64,000 bases of DNA, taken from contig NZ_JAQQTF010000007.1 in assembly GCF_028561275.1 (NCBI RefSeq), positions 348,931 to 412,930 of the forward strand, in the 5' to 3' direction. Position 1 is the stretch's first letter. Each line of letters begins with the position of its first letter. Shown here piece by piece: positions 9,085 through 17,296 of this stretch. The notes under the pieces were generated by a model, which ran no database searches, had not been told where the DNA came from, and saw nothing but the letters and a program-made list of their open reading frames with translations. This DNA is from Aureisphaera galaxeae. Lineage in GTDB: Bacteria > Bacteroidota > Bacteroidia > Flavobacteriales > Flavobacteriaceae. The position numbers were made by a program, and so were the translations under genes.

Positions 9085-9894
9085 TTAGTCTAACTCACGT
9101 ACCCAAATGTTACGATAGCTAACCCCGCTCATATCCTGATGGTCTTGTAGTTTAATGGGACCTTTGCCATGGGCATTGTTTTTAGGCCAACCAATATATT
9201 CGGTAGTTCCCTGTAATTCAAAATGATCCTGCACTAAGACTCCATTGTGTAATACCGTAATGGTTCCGGATTTGGTTTTATTACCCTCGGCATCAAATTC
9301 AGGTGCATGGTAAATGATGTCGTATGTATTCCATTCCCCAGTAGGAACCAGTGCCTGTACCAAAGGAGGTGCTTGCTTGTAAATGGAAGCAGCCTGTCCG
9401 TTTATGTAGGTTGGGTTGTCGTTGTTGTCCAATACCTGTACTTCGTACAGATCCTGAAGATATACACCACTATTGCTTTTGGCTTGCCCTTCGGCAGTGC
9501 TCTCGGAATTACTTCGCCATTCTACATGCAATTGTACACTGCCAAAGTTTCTTTTGGTCTTGATATCCCCTGTTTTATCCTTTACGGTCATACTACCGTC
9601 ATCGTTCAACACCCATTGGGCGGGACCTCCATCTTTAGCCGACACCCATTCGTCCAGATTGGAACCGTCGAAAAGAACAATGGCATCACTAGGAGCGCCG
9701 TTTTGCCCTGTGGGGTTCACAATTTCACGAGCAGGTTCCCAAACTTCGGTTTCTTTGGGATCTGTGGGTTCTTTTTGAGTAACTTCTTCTTTTGGAGCTT
9801 CTTGTTCCATGGTTTCTTCAGTTTTCTTTTCCTGTGTTTGTCCACAGGAAATTAAAAAGATACAGAATAGCGGAAAGAGTACGTATTTTTTCAT
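9085..9894 (-). CDS. DUF1080 (3-keto-disaccharide hydrolase type) lipoprotein
   Basis: 269 residues. Lipoprotein signal peptide with lipobox LISC (cysteine near residue 17), then an acidic, glutamate/threonine-rich linker to about residue 65. One DUF1080 concanavalin-like domain follows, beginning at IVLFDGSNLDEWVSAKDG and ending GVSYRNIWVREL. Characterised members of this domain family hydrolyse 3-keto-glycosides after oxidation of the sugar at C3. Here it lies in the operon with sugar dehydrogenase and isomerase genes and opposite a GMC oxidoreductase, which supports that role in the periplasm or at the cell surface. Exact substrate unknown. Confidence 0.88.
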   Translation of the reverse strand: MKKYVLFPLFCIFLISCGQTQEKKTEETMEQEAPKEEVTQKEPTDPKETEVWEPAREIVNPTGQNGAPSDAIVLFDGSNLDEWVSAKDGGPAQWVLNDDGSMTVKDKTGDIKTKRNFGSVQLHVEWRSNSESTAEGQAKSNSGVYLQDLYEVQVLDNNDNPTYINGQAASIYKQAPPLVQALVPTGEWNTYDIIYHAPEFDAEGNKTKSGTITVLHNGVLVQDHFELQGTTEYIGWPKNNAHGKGPIKLQDHQDMSGVSYRNIWVRELD

Positions 9895-9898
9895 GACT

Positions 9899-10207
9899 TT
9901 ATTTTAAAGCTAGAAGGTAGAAAGGAATCCATATAAGAATCATTACTACAACAGCGATTATTATAGATAGTATTGAATATTTTTGTCTTCGACTTCGTCC
10001 AATTATTGCTAACACAAAAGCACCTATTTCAGCTAGTGATGATAGCATCAAAAGCCTAATATCTGAGGCAAATAGAACAGGATCCCTTCCACTTATGATA
10101 TAGCTGTTTTTTGCCCTTACAATGAATTGATACATGTCCAAGTTTAACCAAACAATTATTACAATGACCAAAAGGGAAATCAGAATAGATGCTTTCGATG
10201 CATTCAT
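9899..10207 (-). CDS. Small membrane protein of unknown function
   Basis: 102 residues, three hydrophobic segments (about 8-28, 44-66 and 76-99) and a short basic loop GRSRRQKYS before the last one. I do not recognise a family. It is located between the isomerase gene (7-nt gap) and the DUF1080 gene (4-nt gap) on the same strand, so it is presumably co-transcribed. Its A+T-rich codon use is somewhat different from the flanking genes. It could be a late arrival in the operon or simply a poorly conserved membrane protein. Confidence 0.6.
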   Translation of the reverse strand: MNASKASILISLLVIVIIVWLNLDMYQFIVRAKNSYIISGRDPVLFASDIRLLMLSSLAEIGAFVLAIIGRSRRQKYSILSIIIAVVVMILIWIPFYLLALK

Positions 10208-10214
10208 AATGATG

Positions 10215-11267
10215 CTACAACCCTAATATTTTCTTCAGTTTTTCTTTATCAATTTCCTCTCCGGCAAAATCATCGAAACGCTTTTGGGTGGCTTGAATAA
10301 TATGGCTTGCAATAAATGGCGCTCCTTCGCGTGCCCCTTGTTCTGGACTTTTAATACAGCATTCCCATTCCATTACCGCCCAGACGTCACAGCCGTATTC
10401 GGTTAATTTACTGAAAATAGTTTTGAAATCTATTTGTCCATCCCCTGGGGAGCGATACCTTCCAGCACGATCCCGCCAATCACTATATCCGCCAAAAGTC
10501 CCGCGTTTACCATCGGGTTTAAACTCACTATCCTTTACGTGAAAGGCTTTGATGAACTCGTGGTAATGGTCTATGTATTCGATGTAATCCAATTGCTGCA
10601 ATACAAAATGGCTTGGATCGTATAAGATATTAACGGCTTTGTGATTGTTCGTTGCTTTCAAAAAACGCTCGAAAGTCACCCCATCGTGCAGGTCTTCTCC
10701 TGGATGGATCTCGTAACAAACCGCTACGCCATTATCTTCAAATTCATTCAGAAGGGGAAGCCAACGGTTTGCCAATTCTTCGAATCCCATTTCCACCAGT
10801 CCATCAGGGCGCTGAGGCCAAGGATGCCATGTATGCCAGAGCAAGGCTCCACTAAATGTAGCATGGGCATTGAGTCCTAAATAATTACTGGCTTTAGCAG
10901 CACTAATTAGTTGTTTTCGGGCCCATTCGGTTCTCTTTTTTGGGTTGTTTTTGCAATCGTCGGGTGCAAAATTATCGAACATCAAATCGTAAGCAGGATG
11001 CACTGCTACCAACTGCCCTTGCAAGTGGGTGGAAAGCTCGGTAATTTCGAGCCCATAGTCGTTTATTTTACCTTTCAGTTCGTCACAGTAGGTTTTGCTT
11101 TCCCCTGCAGTTTCCAGATCGATTAAGCGTGTTTCCCAAGTAGGAATCTGTATTCCTTTATATCCTAAATCGGCAGCCCATTTGCACAGCCCATCCAGAG
11201 AATTGAAAGGGGCCTTATCGTCCATGAACTGGGCTAAAAATACTGCCGGTCCTTTAATTGTTTTCAT
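10215..11267 (-). CDS. Sugar phosphate isomerase/epimerase-like TIM-barrel enzyme
   Basis: 350 residues, no signal peptide, so cytoplasmic. AP-endonuclease-2/xylose-isomerase-like TIM barrel. The likely metal ligands are visible in order: E in CYEIHPGED, D/H in ILYDPSHF, H/D in KAFHVKD, and E in AVMEWECC. A tryptophan- and glycine-rich insert (GTFGGYSDWRDRAGRYRSPGDG) precedes the last ligand. The family includes ketose 3-epimerases and myo-inosose-type enzymes. With Gfo/Idh/MocA and DUF1080 genes next to it, processing of keto-sugars is likely. Precise reaction unknown. Gap of 9 nt to the upstream dehydrogenase gene. Confidence 0.85.
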   Translation of the reverse strand: MKTIKGPAVFLAQFMDDKAPFNSLDGLCKWAADLGYKGIQIPTWETRLIDLETAGESKTYCDELKGKINDYGLEITELSTHLQGQLVAVHPAYDLMFDNFAPDDCKNNPKKRTEWARKQLISAAKASNYLGLNAHATFSGALLWHTWHPWPQRPDGLVEMGFEELANRWLPLLNEFEDNGVAVCYEIHPGEDLHDGVTFERFLKATNNHKAVNILYDPSHFVLQQLDYIEYIDHYHEFIKAFHVKDSEFKPDGKRGTFGGYSDWRDRAGRYRSPGDGQIDFKTIFSKLTEYGCDVWAVMEWECCIKSPEQGAREGAPFIASHIIQATQKRFDDFAGEEIDKEKLKKILGL

Positions 11268-11276
11268 GTTGTTTTC

Positions 11277-12410
11277 TTAGAGTTCTTTCCAAACATTTCC
11301 TTCTGCATGGCTGGCCACAGCTGTTTCAATAAAATGCATGCCTCGCACGCCATCCTTCATTCCTGGAAATTCGGCGGGGTGGTATTCCTCTCCGCGAATG
11401 GCTTTGGCCATACCTTTGTATATATTCCCCATGGCATCGAATATTCCTTCGGGATGCCCCGGAGGTAATTTGGTGCCATCCAAAGAAAGGTCGCTGTTGT
11501 ATGCGTGACCTGGTTTTAAAGTACGCATGGGCTGTCCATCTTCCAATAAATAGAGGTAATTAGGGTTTTCCTGTTCCCAGCGTAGGCCTGCTTTCTTTCC
11601 ATACACCGCTACAGTGAAATTGTTTTCCTCGCCTGTTGCAATTTGGCTGGCACACAGCACGCCTTTTGCGTTTGTATCGAAACGCAACAGTACCGTTCCG
11701 TCGATGTCCATTTGGTTGTCATTATAGAGATGGTTGAGGTCGGCCAAGATAGAAGTCACCTCCATACCCGTTACAAATTCGAGCATCTGATAGGCATGTA
11801 CCCCAATATCTCCCATACAGCAACTAATCCCTGATTTTTCGGGATCTAATCGCCAAGTAGACTTTCGTTTTTCGGGATCGTGAATAATCGGATTGATCCA
11901 CCCTTGATAGTATTGCGCGTCCACCTTCTGGATATCCCCAATCTCACCATTGGCTATCATTTCCTTCATTTGCCGTACCATGGGGTACCCCGTATAGGTA
12001 TGGGTTAATGCGAAATGTGCTCCACTTTTCCTTTGAATTTCAGACAACGCTACCGCTTCCGCATAGGTCATGGTCATGGGCTTTTCGCAAATGACATGGA
12101 ATCCTGCTTCTAGCAGTTGTTTTGCCATAGGGAAGTGCAGGAAGTTGGGCGTAAGTACTGATACTACCTGAATGCGTTCGGATTCTGGGAGCTTAAGTTC
12201 CTGGATGATCATATCGTCAATTCCCCGATAGATCCTATCTGTGGGAATGCCCAATTCCTCGGCAAATTCTATACTTTTTGAATGTTCTGGATTAAATGCC
12301 GCTCCGGTAAGGGCGTAGGCATCGAACATACTGGCGGCTACACGGTGCAATACCCCAATTAGGCTATCGCCACCGCCTCCTAGTACACCCCATCTAATTT
12401 TTTGGCTCAT
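11277..12410 (-). CDS. Gfo/Idh/MocA-family oxidoreductase
   Basis: 377 residues, NAD(P)-dependent sugar dehydrogenase fold. The N-terminal Rossmann start is IRWGVLGGGGDSLIGVLHR. The family motif EKPMTMTYAEA (with the catalytic lysine) is near residues 110-120, and the second-domain segment GDIGVHAYQMLEFVTG carries the usual D...H pair. There is no signal peptide, so it is cytoplasmic. Overlaps the upstream transporter gene by one base. In 3-keto-glycoside gene sets, proteins of this family reduce or oxidise the C3 position of imported sugars. That role is inferred from context. Confidence 0.88.
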   Translation of the reverse strand: MSQKIRWGVLGGGGDSLIGVLHRVAASMFDAYALTGAAFNPEHSKSIEFAEELGIPTDRIYRGIDDMIIQELKLPESERIQVVSVLTPNFLHFPMAKQLLEAGFHVICEKPMTMTYAEAVALSEIQRKSGAHFALTHTYTGYPMVRQMKEMIANGEIGDIQKVDAQYYQGWINPIIHDPEKRKSTWRLDPEKSGISCCMGDIGVHAYQMLEFVTGMEVTSILADLNHLYNDNQMDIDGTVLLRFDTNAKGVLCASQIATGEENNFTVAVYGKKAGLRWEQENPNYLYLLEDGQPMRTLKPGHAYNSDLSLDGTKLPPGHPEGIFDAMGNIYKGMAKAIRGEEYHPAEFPGMKDGVRGMHFIETAVASHAEGNVWKEL

Positions 12411-13657
12411 TAGGCTTTGTATTCTATTTTTTCGTTTTTAAATAATATAGCAAACAGGACAAATACTCCTGCTGCAAATAATGCTGGGAACAACCATATG
12501 TCTTGCCAGCTATGTACTCCTTCTGAAACTAAATATTTGTCTGTAATTTTTCCGGCCACCCAGAAACCAATGAGCATTCCTACTCCATAAGTTGCCAAGG
12601 TAATCAAACCTTGTGCAGCACTTTTCACTTTTTCTCCAGCTTTTGAGTCGGTATATATCTGTCCCGATACGAAGAAGAAATCGTAACAGATTCCATGCAA
12701 AGCGATTCCGATCAATAGCATGAACAATAGTTCCCCGGAATTTCCATAAGCGAATAACAGATATCTTAAAGCCCAAGCGATCATTCCTATTAGGATAGTT
12801 TTCTTAAATCCATACTTTTTAAAGAATACAGGTAATAGAAGCATGAATAGAACTTCCGAAATTTGTCCAACGGTCATAATACCCGTTGGGCCGATATCCT
12901 TCCCGAAAAGATTGATTTTAGTGTCAATTTCGGCTAAAAAGGGATTTGCATTTTGGTAATAAAAAGCTAGGGGAATACAGATCAATACAGATGACAAAAA
13001 GAAAATCAAAAAGTTCTTGTCCTTCAAAAGTTTTAGGGCATCTAACCCCAAAATGTCTGAAATACCAACTTTTTCATCCTTACCTTTTGGGGGAGTTTTT
13101 GGAAGAAGAAAACTAAAAACACCCAAAACGGCCGAAGCTATTGCAGTCATTAAAAAAGTATTTGACAATAGTCCTTCGGCGATAGACTCTTTTAAATCCC
13201 AACCAAACCAGCTAATGAGCAATCCAGCAACGACCCAACCCACAGTTCCCCAAACTCTAATAATTGGGAAGTCTTTTGAGGGATCCGACATCTGATTAAA
13301 GGATACTGAATTCACTAAAGCCAAGGTTGGCATATAGGCGATCATATAGCCCAGTACGTATGGATAGAAACCATTAAAATCGGTTGCTTGGGATAGCTGA
13401 TACATTAAGACAGCGCCAATAATATGTAACACACCAAGGATTCTTTCGGCATTGAAAAAGCGATCTGCAATTAATCCAATAACAAAAGGAGCGATAATGG
13501 CTCCCCAAGATTGGGTGGAGTAGGCCATGGCGGTTTCCCCACCACTGGCGGACAGATTGTTCCCCAAAAAGGTTCCCATGGTTACAAACCAACCTCCCCA
13601 AATAAAGAATTCGAGGAACATCATAAAGGAAAGCTGTATGCGTGTAATAGATTTCAT
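12410..13657 (-). CDS. NupG-like MFS transporter (nucleoside/sugar:H+ symporter)
   Basis: 415 residues with about 12 hydrophobic segments. The N-terminus MKSITRIQLSFMMFLEFFIW is typical of the nucleoside:H+ symporter (NHS) branch of the major facilitator superfamily, and the loop GLIADRFFNAERILG carries the MFS motif A. In Bacteroidota this branch is often found beside sugar-isomerase and dehydrogenase genes, so the cargo here is more probably a sugar or keto-sugar than a nucleoside (inference). It is 6 nt downstream of the TIM-barrel lipoprotein gene and overlaps the next gene by one base. Confidence 0.85.
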   Translation of the reverse strand: MKSITRIQLSFMMFLEFFIWGGWFVTMGTFLGNNLSASGGETAMAYSTQSWGAIIAPFVIGLIADRFFNAERILGVLHIIGAVLMYQLSQATDFNGFYPYVLGYMIAYMPTLALVNSVSFNQMSDPSKDFPIIRVWGTVGWVVAGLLISWFGWDLKESIAEGLLSNTFLMTAIASAVLGVFSFLLPKTPPKGKDEKVGISDILGLDALKLLKDKNFLIFFLSSVLICIPLAFYYQNANPFLAEIDTKINLFGKDIGPTGIMTVGQISEVLFMLLLPVFFKKYGFKKTILIGMIAWALRYLLFAYGNSGELLFMLLIGIALHGICYDFFFVSGQIYTDSKAGEKVKSAAQGLITLATYGVGMLIGFWVAGKITDKYLVSEGVHSWQDIWLFPALFAAGVFVLFAILFKNEKIEYKA

Positions 13658-13663
13658 ACGATA

Positions 13664-14638
13664 TTATTTTTGGTTAGCGTGGGCTTTTTCAATGAGGGCT
13701 TTGGTGGCTAGAATACCTTCTTCTTCTCCCATATCCTCTCCTTCAAACTCCACTCCAATATGTCCATCGTATCCAGCATCCTTTACAATCTGCATCATTC
13801 GGTAATAATCGATCTTTTCTTCGTTTCCATCGGCATCGAAACTATAAGACTTGGCACTAACGGCCTTTGCGGCAGGCATCATTAACTTGATTCCTTCGTA
13901 ATAATCGGGATATTCCTCCACACATTCGCCCCAACGTTTTCCGTCTTTTCGCTTTACGCACCAGTTTCCGAAATCGGGTAGGGTACCGCAGTTTTCCATA
14001 TTCACTCCATTGATAGCTTCCATGAGCTTTGGAGCATCGGAAGAAAGCCAGCCATGATTTTCGCACAATACATTAATATTCTTCGTGGCTGCATATTCAG
14101 AGATTTTCTTGAGTCCATCTTGCACAGCAACCATCCATTCGTCAGGGTCATTGGTCCCGAAGGTATTTACCCGGATTGCATGTCCTCCTAATTTGGCAGT
14201 AGCATCGATCCATTTTTTGTGCTTTTCTACTGCCTCATCGCGTTTGGCAAGATCGGGATCGGCCAAATCGCCTTCATGATCTACCATGACCAATACGGTG
14301 CTCACCCCGTTGGCTTCGTTCATGGCTTTTAAAGAGTCGATCACCGCATCAAATCCTAAGGATTCTATGTCCTTTTCGTATAGTTGAGAAACGAATTCGA
14401 CTGCATCAAAACCGAGTGCTTTGGCATCGGCAGCAAAAGTAAAAGGATCTCCGCCTTCGGCTTGGTATTTCTTATGTAGGGACCATTGTGCCAAGGAAAG
14501 TTTAGGAGCCTGTTTCGTCTCTTCCATCTGTGTTTCTTCTTGGGTGGGTGTTTGAGCTGTTTCCTGGGTTTCTTCGGTCTTATTCTTGCAGGAAAATGCC
14601 AACACCGCTATGAGGGATAATAGTATAAAACGCTTCAT
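13664..14638 (-). CDS. Lipoprotein TIM-barrel sugar isomerase/epimerase
   Basis: 324 residues, first gene of the minus-strand sugar operon. Signal peptide with lipobox LAFSC (cysteine at residue 17), then a glutamate/threonine/glutamine-rich linker to about residue 44. A xylose-isomerase-like TIM barrel follows, starting KLSLAQWSLHKKY. Likely ligands are E in NVLCENHGWL, D in TLPDFGNW, and E near the end in HIGVEFEGED. Isomerase-like barrels with lipoprotein signals act in the periplasm and are common in Bacteroidota 3-keto-sugar loci. Substrate unknown. Its start faces the GMC oxidoreductase gene across a 274-nt region carrying two palindromes. Confidence 0.85.
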   Translation of the reverse strand: MKRFILLSLIAVLAFSCKNKTEETQETAQTPTQEETQMEETKQAPKLSLAQWSLHKKYQAEGGDPFTFAADAKALGFDAVEFVSQLYEKDIESLGFDAVIDSLKAMNEANGVSTVLVMVDHEGDLADPDLAKRDEAVEKHKKWIDATAKLGGHAIRVNTFGTNDPDEWMVAVQDGLKKISEYAATKNINVLCENHGWLSSDAPKLMEAINGVNMENCGTLPDFGNWCVKRKDGKRWGECVEEYPDYYEGIKLMMPAAKAVSAKSYSFDADGNEEKIDYYRMMQIVKDAGYDGHIGVEFEGEDMGEEEGILATKALIEKAHANQK

Positions 14639-14747
14639 GTAATTGGAGTTTGTTTTTTTGGTTTTGGTTTGTGAATAATAGTGTTCTAAGTTAGGCTTTT
14701 TTTAAAAGTTTTATAAGAGAATAGAGCTTGTATTGCCATATTCGTAT

Positions 14748-14763
14748 CCGAAAACGTTTTCGG
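14748..14763. promoter_or_regulatory. Perfect 16-bp palindrome, LacI-type operator candidate
   Basis: CCGAAAACGTTTTCGG, perfect dyad with central CG, between the two divergent sugar operons. LacI/GalR-family operators typically have this A-rich/CG/T-rich form. No LacI-family gene is in the window, so the regulator would be encoded elsewhere. Confidence 0.6.
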
Positions 14764-14849
14764 TTGCTGATCTTATTCTTTTAAGAGTGGTTTTTTGTAT
14801 AATCCGAAAAAATACAGGAAATTAGACCGTTACTTGAACAACAAACCCT

Positions 14850-14868
14850 ATCTGTTTTTAAAACAGAT
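14850..14868. promoter_or_regulatory. Second palindrome upstream of the GMC operon
   Basis: Arms ATCTGTTTT and AAAACAGAT around one central T, a perfect inverted repeat of 9 bp arms. It lies 44 nt upstream of the GMC start codon, and the same stretch could form an RNA hairpin in the leader. It is unrelated in sequence to the palindrome at 14748, so a second regulator is possible. Confidence 0.5.
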
Positions 14869-14912
14869 GCAACCAATAAACTTACGAATCGATTTTTAAA
14901 TAAAAAACCACC

Positions 14913-16616
14913 ATGGCAAACCCTAGCGAATTGTATGATGCCATTGTCGTAGGTTCTGGAATTAGTGGCGGATGGGCTGCTAAAGAACTATGCGAAAATG
15001 GATTGAAAACCCTCGTTTTAGAACGAGGTCGTATGGTAGAACACGTAAAGGACTACCACACCATGAATATGGACCCTTGGGAATTTAAATTCAAAGGTCA
15101 ACTCCCCTTAGAAGAAAAGAACAAACAGTTAAAGCAATCCCGTACCGGATATACGACGGATGAAGCACATCGTCATTTCTTTGTGAACGATGTAGATCAT
15201 CCCTATAATGAGACCAAACGATTCGACTGGATTCGTGGGTATCACGTCGGAGGAAGATCCATTGTATGGGGGCGCCAAAGTTACCGCTTGAGCGATATTG
15301 ACTTTGAGGCCAATAAGAAGGAAGGCATAGCCGTAGATTGGCCAGTGCGTTATGAGGATATTTCACCTTGGTACGACAAAGTAGAAGAATTTATCGGGGT
15401 TAGTGGCGAGAATTTGGGCCTACCTCAACTGCCCGATGGAAAGTTCTGTCCACCCATGGAATTGAACTGCGCAGAAGAAGATCTTAAAGGGAAAATCGCA
15501 AATAATTATGATGATAGAGTATTGACCATTGGTCGATGCGCTCATATTACAGACGACAAGGCCTATGAAGGAGATGGTCGCGGGAAATGCCAATACCGAA
15601 ACCGTTGTATGAGAGGATGCCCTTATGGAGGGTACTTTAGTAGTAATTCGTCTACGCTTCCGGCCGCCGAAAAGACAGGGAATTTAACCCTTCGTCCAAA
15701 TTCCATTGTGAGCCAAGTATTATACGACGATGAAACAGGAAAAGCCACTGGTGTAGAAATTATAGATGCTGAAACCAAGGAGAAAATGGTATTTAATGCT
15801 AAGGTAATTTTCCTTTGTGCTTCTGCCATTGCCAGTGCTTCGATCTTGATGAATTCCAAGAGTGAACGTTTCCCGAACGGAATGGGGAACGATTCTGGAG
15901 AATTGGGGCACAATATTATGGACCATCATTTTAAAGCTGGAGCTTGGGCCAATGTTCCCGGTTTTGAGGACAAATACTATAAAGGAAGACGACCCAATGG
16001 AATTTACGTTCCGCGTTTCCGTAATTTGGGAGGGGATACCGACCAAAAAACCTTCAAAAGAGGATACGGATACCAAGGTGGCGCCAGCCGAAGTCGCTAT
16101 AACGAAATGGTAGCGGAGTTGGCGTATGGTAAGGATTTGAAAGAAGCCATCGTAAAACCCGGTACATGGCGTATGCTGCTACTTGGATTTGGGGAATGTC
16201 TACCTTACCACGAAAATAAAATGACCTTGGACTATGATAATCTAGACCAATGGGGATTGCCTACTGTGACCTTCGATGCAGAATGGAAGGAAAACGAATA
16301 CGAAATGCGTAAGGATATGGTACAACAGGCCATGGAAATGCTAGAACAAGCAGGCTATACCGATGTTGAACCTTGGGACGATCCGGGAGCCCCCGGGCTT
16401 GGAATCCATGAAATGGGAACGGCCCGTATGGGACATGACCCAAAGACTTCTGTACTTAATGGGAACAACCAGATTCACACTGTACCCAATGTGTATGTAA
16501 CGGACGGAGCTTTCATGACCTCAGCAAGTTGTGTAAATCCTTCCTTAACGTATATGGCATTTAGTGCGCGAGCTGCCAATCATGCCGCCAATCAACTTAA
16601 AAAAGAACAAGCGTAA
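14913..16616 (+). CDS. GMC-family oxidoreductase, sugar dehydrogenase large subunit
   Basis: 567 residues, FAD enzyme of the glucose-methanol-choline family. The dinucleotide-binding loop is GSGISGG (14-20). The C-terminal catalytic block HEMGTARMG has its histidine at 499, and N542 in CVNPSLTYM gives a His/Asn pair as in other members. A cysteine-containing segment near residues 220-240 (CQYRNRCMRGCPYGG) is typical of the gluconate-2-dehydrogenase-like branch. No signal peptide. The next gene, overlapping by one base, encodes the Tat-type small subunit, so the pair probably crosses the membrane together. Likely oxidises a sugar or glycoside, possibly at C3, starting the pathway completed by the DUF1080 hydrolase. 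Confidence 0.9.
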   Translation: MANPSELYDAIVVGSGISGGWAAKELCENGLKTLVLERGRMVEHVKDYHTMNMDPWEFKFKGQLPLEEKNKQLKQSRTGYTTDEAHRHFFVNDVDHPYNETKRFDWIRGYHVGGRSIVWGRQSYRLSDIDFEANKKEGIAVDWPVRYEDISPWYDKVEEFIGVSGENLGLPQLPDGKFCPPMELNCAEEDLKGKIANNYDDRVLTIGRCAHITDDKAYEGDGRGKCQYRNRCMRGCPYGGYFSSNSSTLPAAEKTGNLTLRPNSIVSQVLYDDETGKATGVEIIDAETKEKMVFNAKVIFLCASAIASASILMNSKSERFPNGMGNDSGELGHNIMDHHFKAGAWANVPGFEDKYYKGRRPNGIYVPRFRNLGGDTDQKTFKRGYGYQGGASRSRYNEMVAELAYGKDLKEAIVKPGTWRMLLLGFGECLPYHENKMTLDYDNLDQWGLPTVTFDAEWKENEYEMRKDMVQQAMEMLEQAGYTDVEPWDDPGAPGLGIHEMGTARMGHDPKTSVLNGNNQIHTVPNVYVTDGAFMTSASCVNPSLTYMAFSARAANHAANQLKKEQA

Positions 16617-17263
16617 TGGATAGAAGACAAGCCTTAAAGAGTATAGGAATGGGAGCTGGCTTTTTGGTAGCCACGCCCACCATTATGAGCCTGTTGCAAA
16701 GTTGCACCAGCGAACCAGAATTTAACCCCGTATTCTTATCGAAAGGGGAAGGACATGCCTTACGCCGAATGGTAGATCTTATCATCCCCGATGATGAGGC
16801 AGTACCGGGAGCCAATAAAGTAGGCGTACATGCTTTCATCGATGCTTTCTGGAACGAATGCATGGAAGAGGACGACCAAACCCATGTTCGCAATGCATGG
16901 GCCGTGTTTACCGACCAATTCAAAACTACCTTCGAGAAGGAGGAGTTGGAAAAAGGAAAACCCGAGGAGTTCGATCAATTGTTGGCTAAGTACCTTAAAA
17001 CGGATGAAGAAACCCAAATGGGATATGGACGTAAAATTGGGGAGTACTATCAAGCTTTTGACAGTGATCCTACAGTGAAACCAGATACGGATGCTGCGAT
17101 GTTCAGCCTAATGGCAAACATTCGAGGCATGAGTATGTGGGCATGGAAGGCCTCCGAAGAAATTGGTAAGAACGTACTTTGGTACGATCCGGTTCCGGGC
17201 ATGCAAAACGGATGTATTACCTTAGGGGAAGCCGGAAATAATGGAAATGCCATGGCATTATAA
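16616..17263 (+). CDS. Gluconate 2-dehydrogenase subunit 3 family protein
   Basis: 215 residues. The N-terminus MDRRQALKSIGMGAGFLVAT is a Tat-type signal (RR at 3-4). It is followed by LLQSC, a possible lipobox with cysteine near residue 31. The mature domain begins LRRMVDLIIPDDEAVPGANKVG, the family signature. Subunit 3 proteins assemble with GMC-type large subunits and carry them out through Tat. The protein is co-transcribed with the GMC gene (1-base overlap). No cytochrome c subunit is encoded nearby, so the electron acceptor is unclear. Confidence 0.88.
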   Translation: MDRRQALKSIGMGAGFLVATPTIMSLLQSCTSEPEFNPVFLSKGEGHALRRMVDLIIPDDEAVPGANKVGVHAFIDAFWNECMEEDDQTHVRNAWAVFTDQFKTTFEKEELEKGKPEEFDQLLAKYLKTDEETQMGYGRKIGEYYQAFDSDPTVKPDTDAAMFSLMANIRGMSMWAWKASEEIGKNVLWYDPVPGMQNGCITLGEAGNNGNAMAL

Positions 17264-17296
17264 TTTTAAGACCACCCACATACGTGGGCATTACAT

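Noticed and set aside
9307-9855. Plus-strand open frame of 182 codons inside the DUF1080 gene
   Set aside because: Shadow frame: the minus strand encodes a clear DUF1080 protein with lipobox, and the plus frame has no family-like features.
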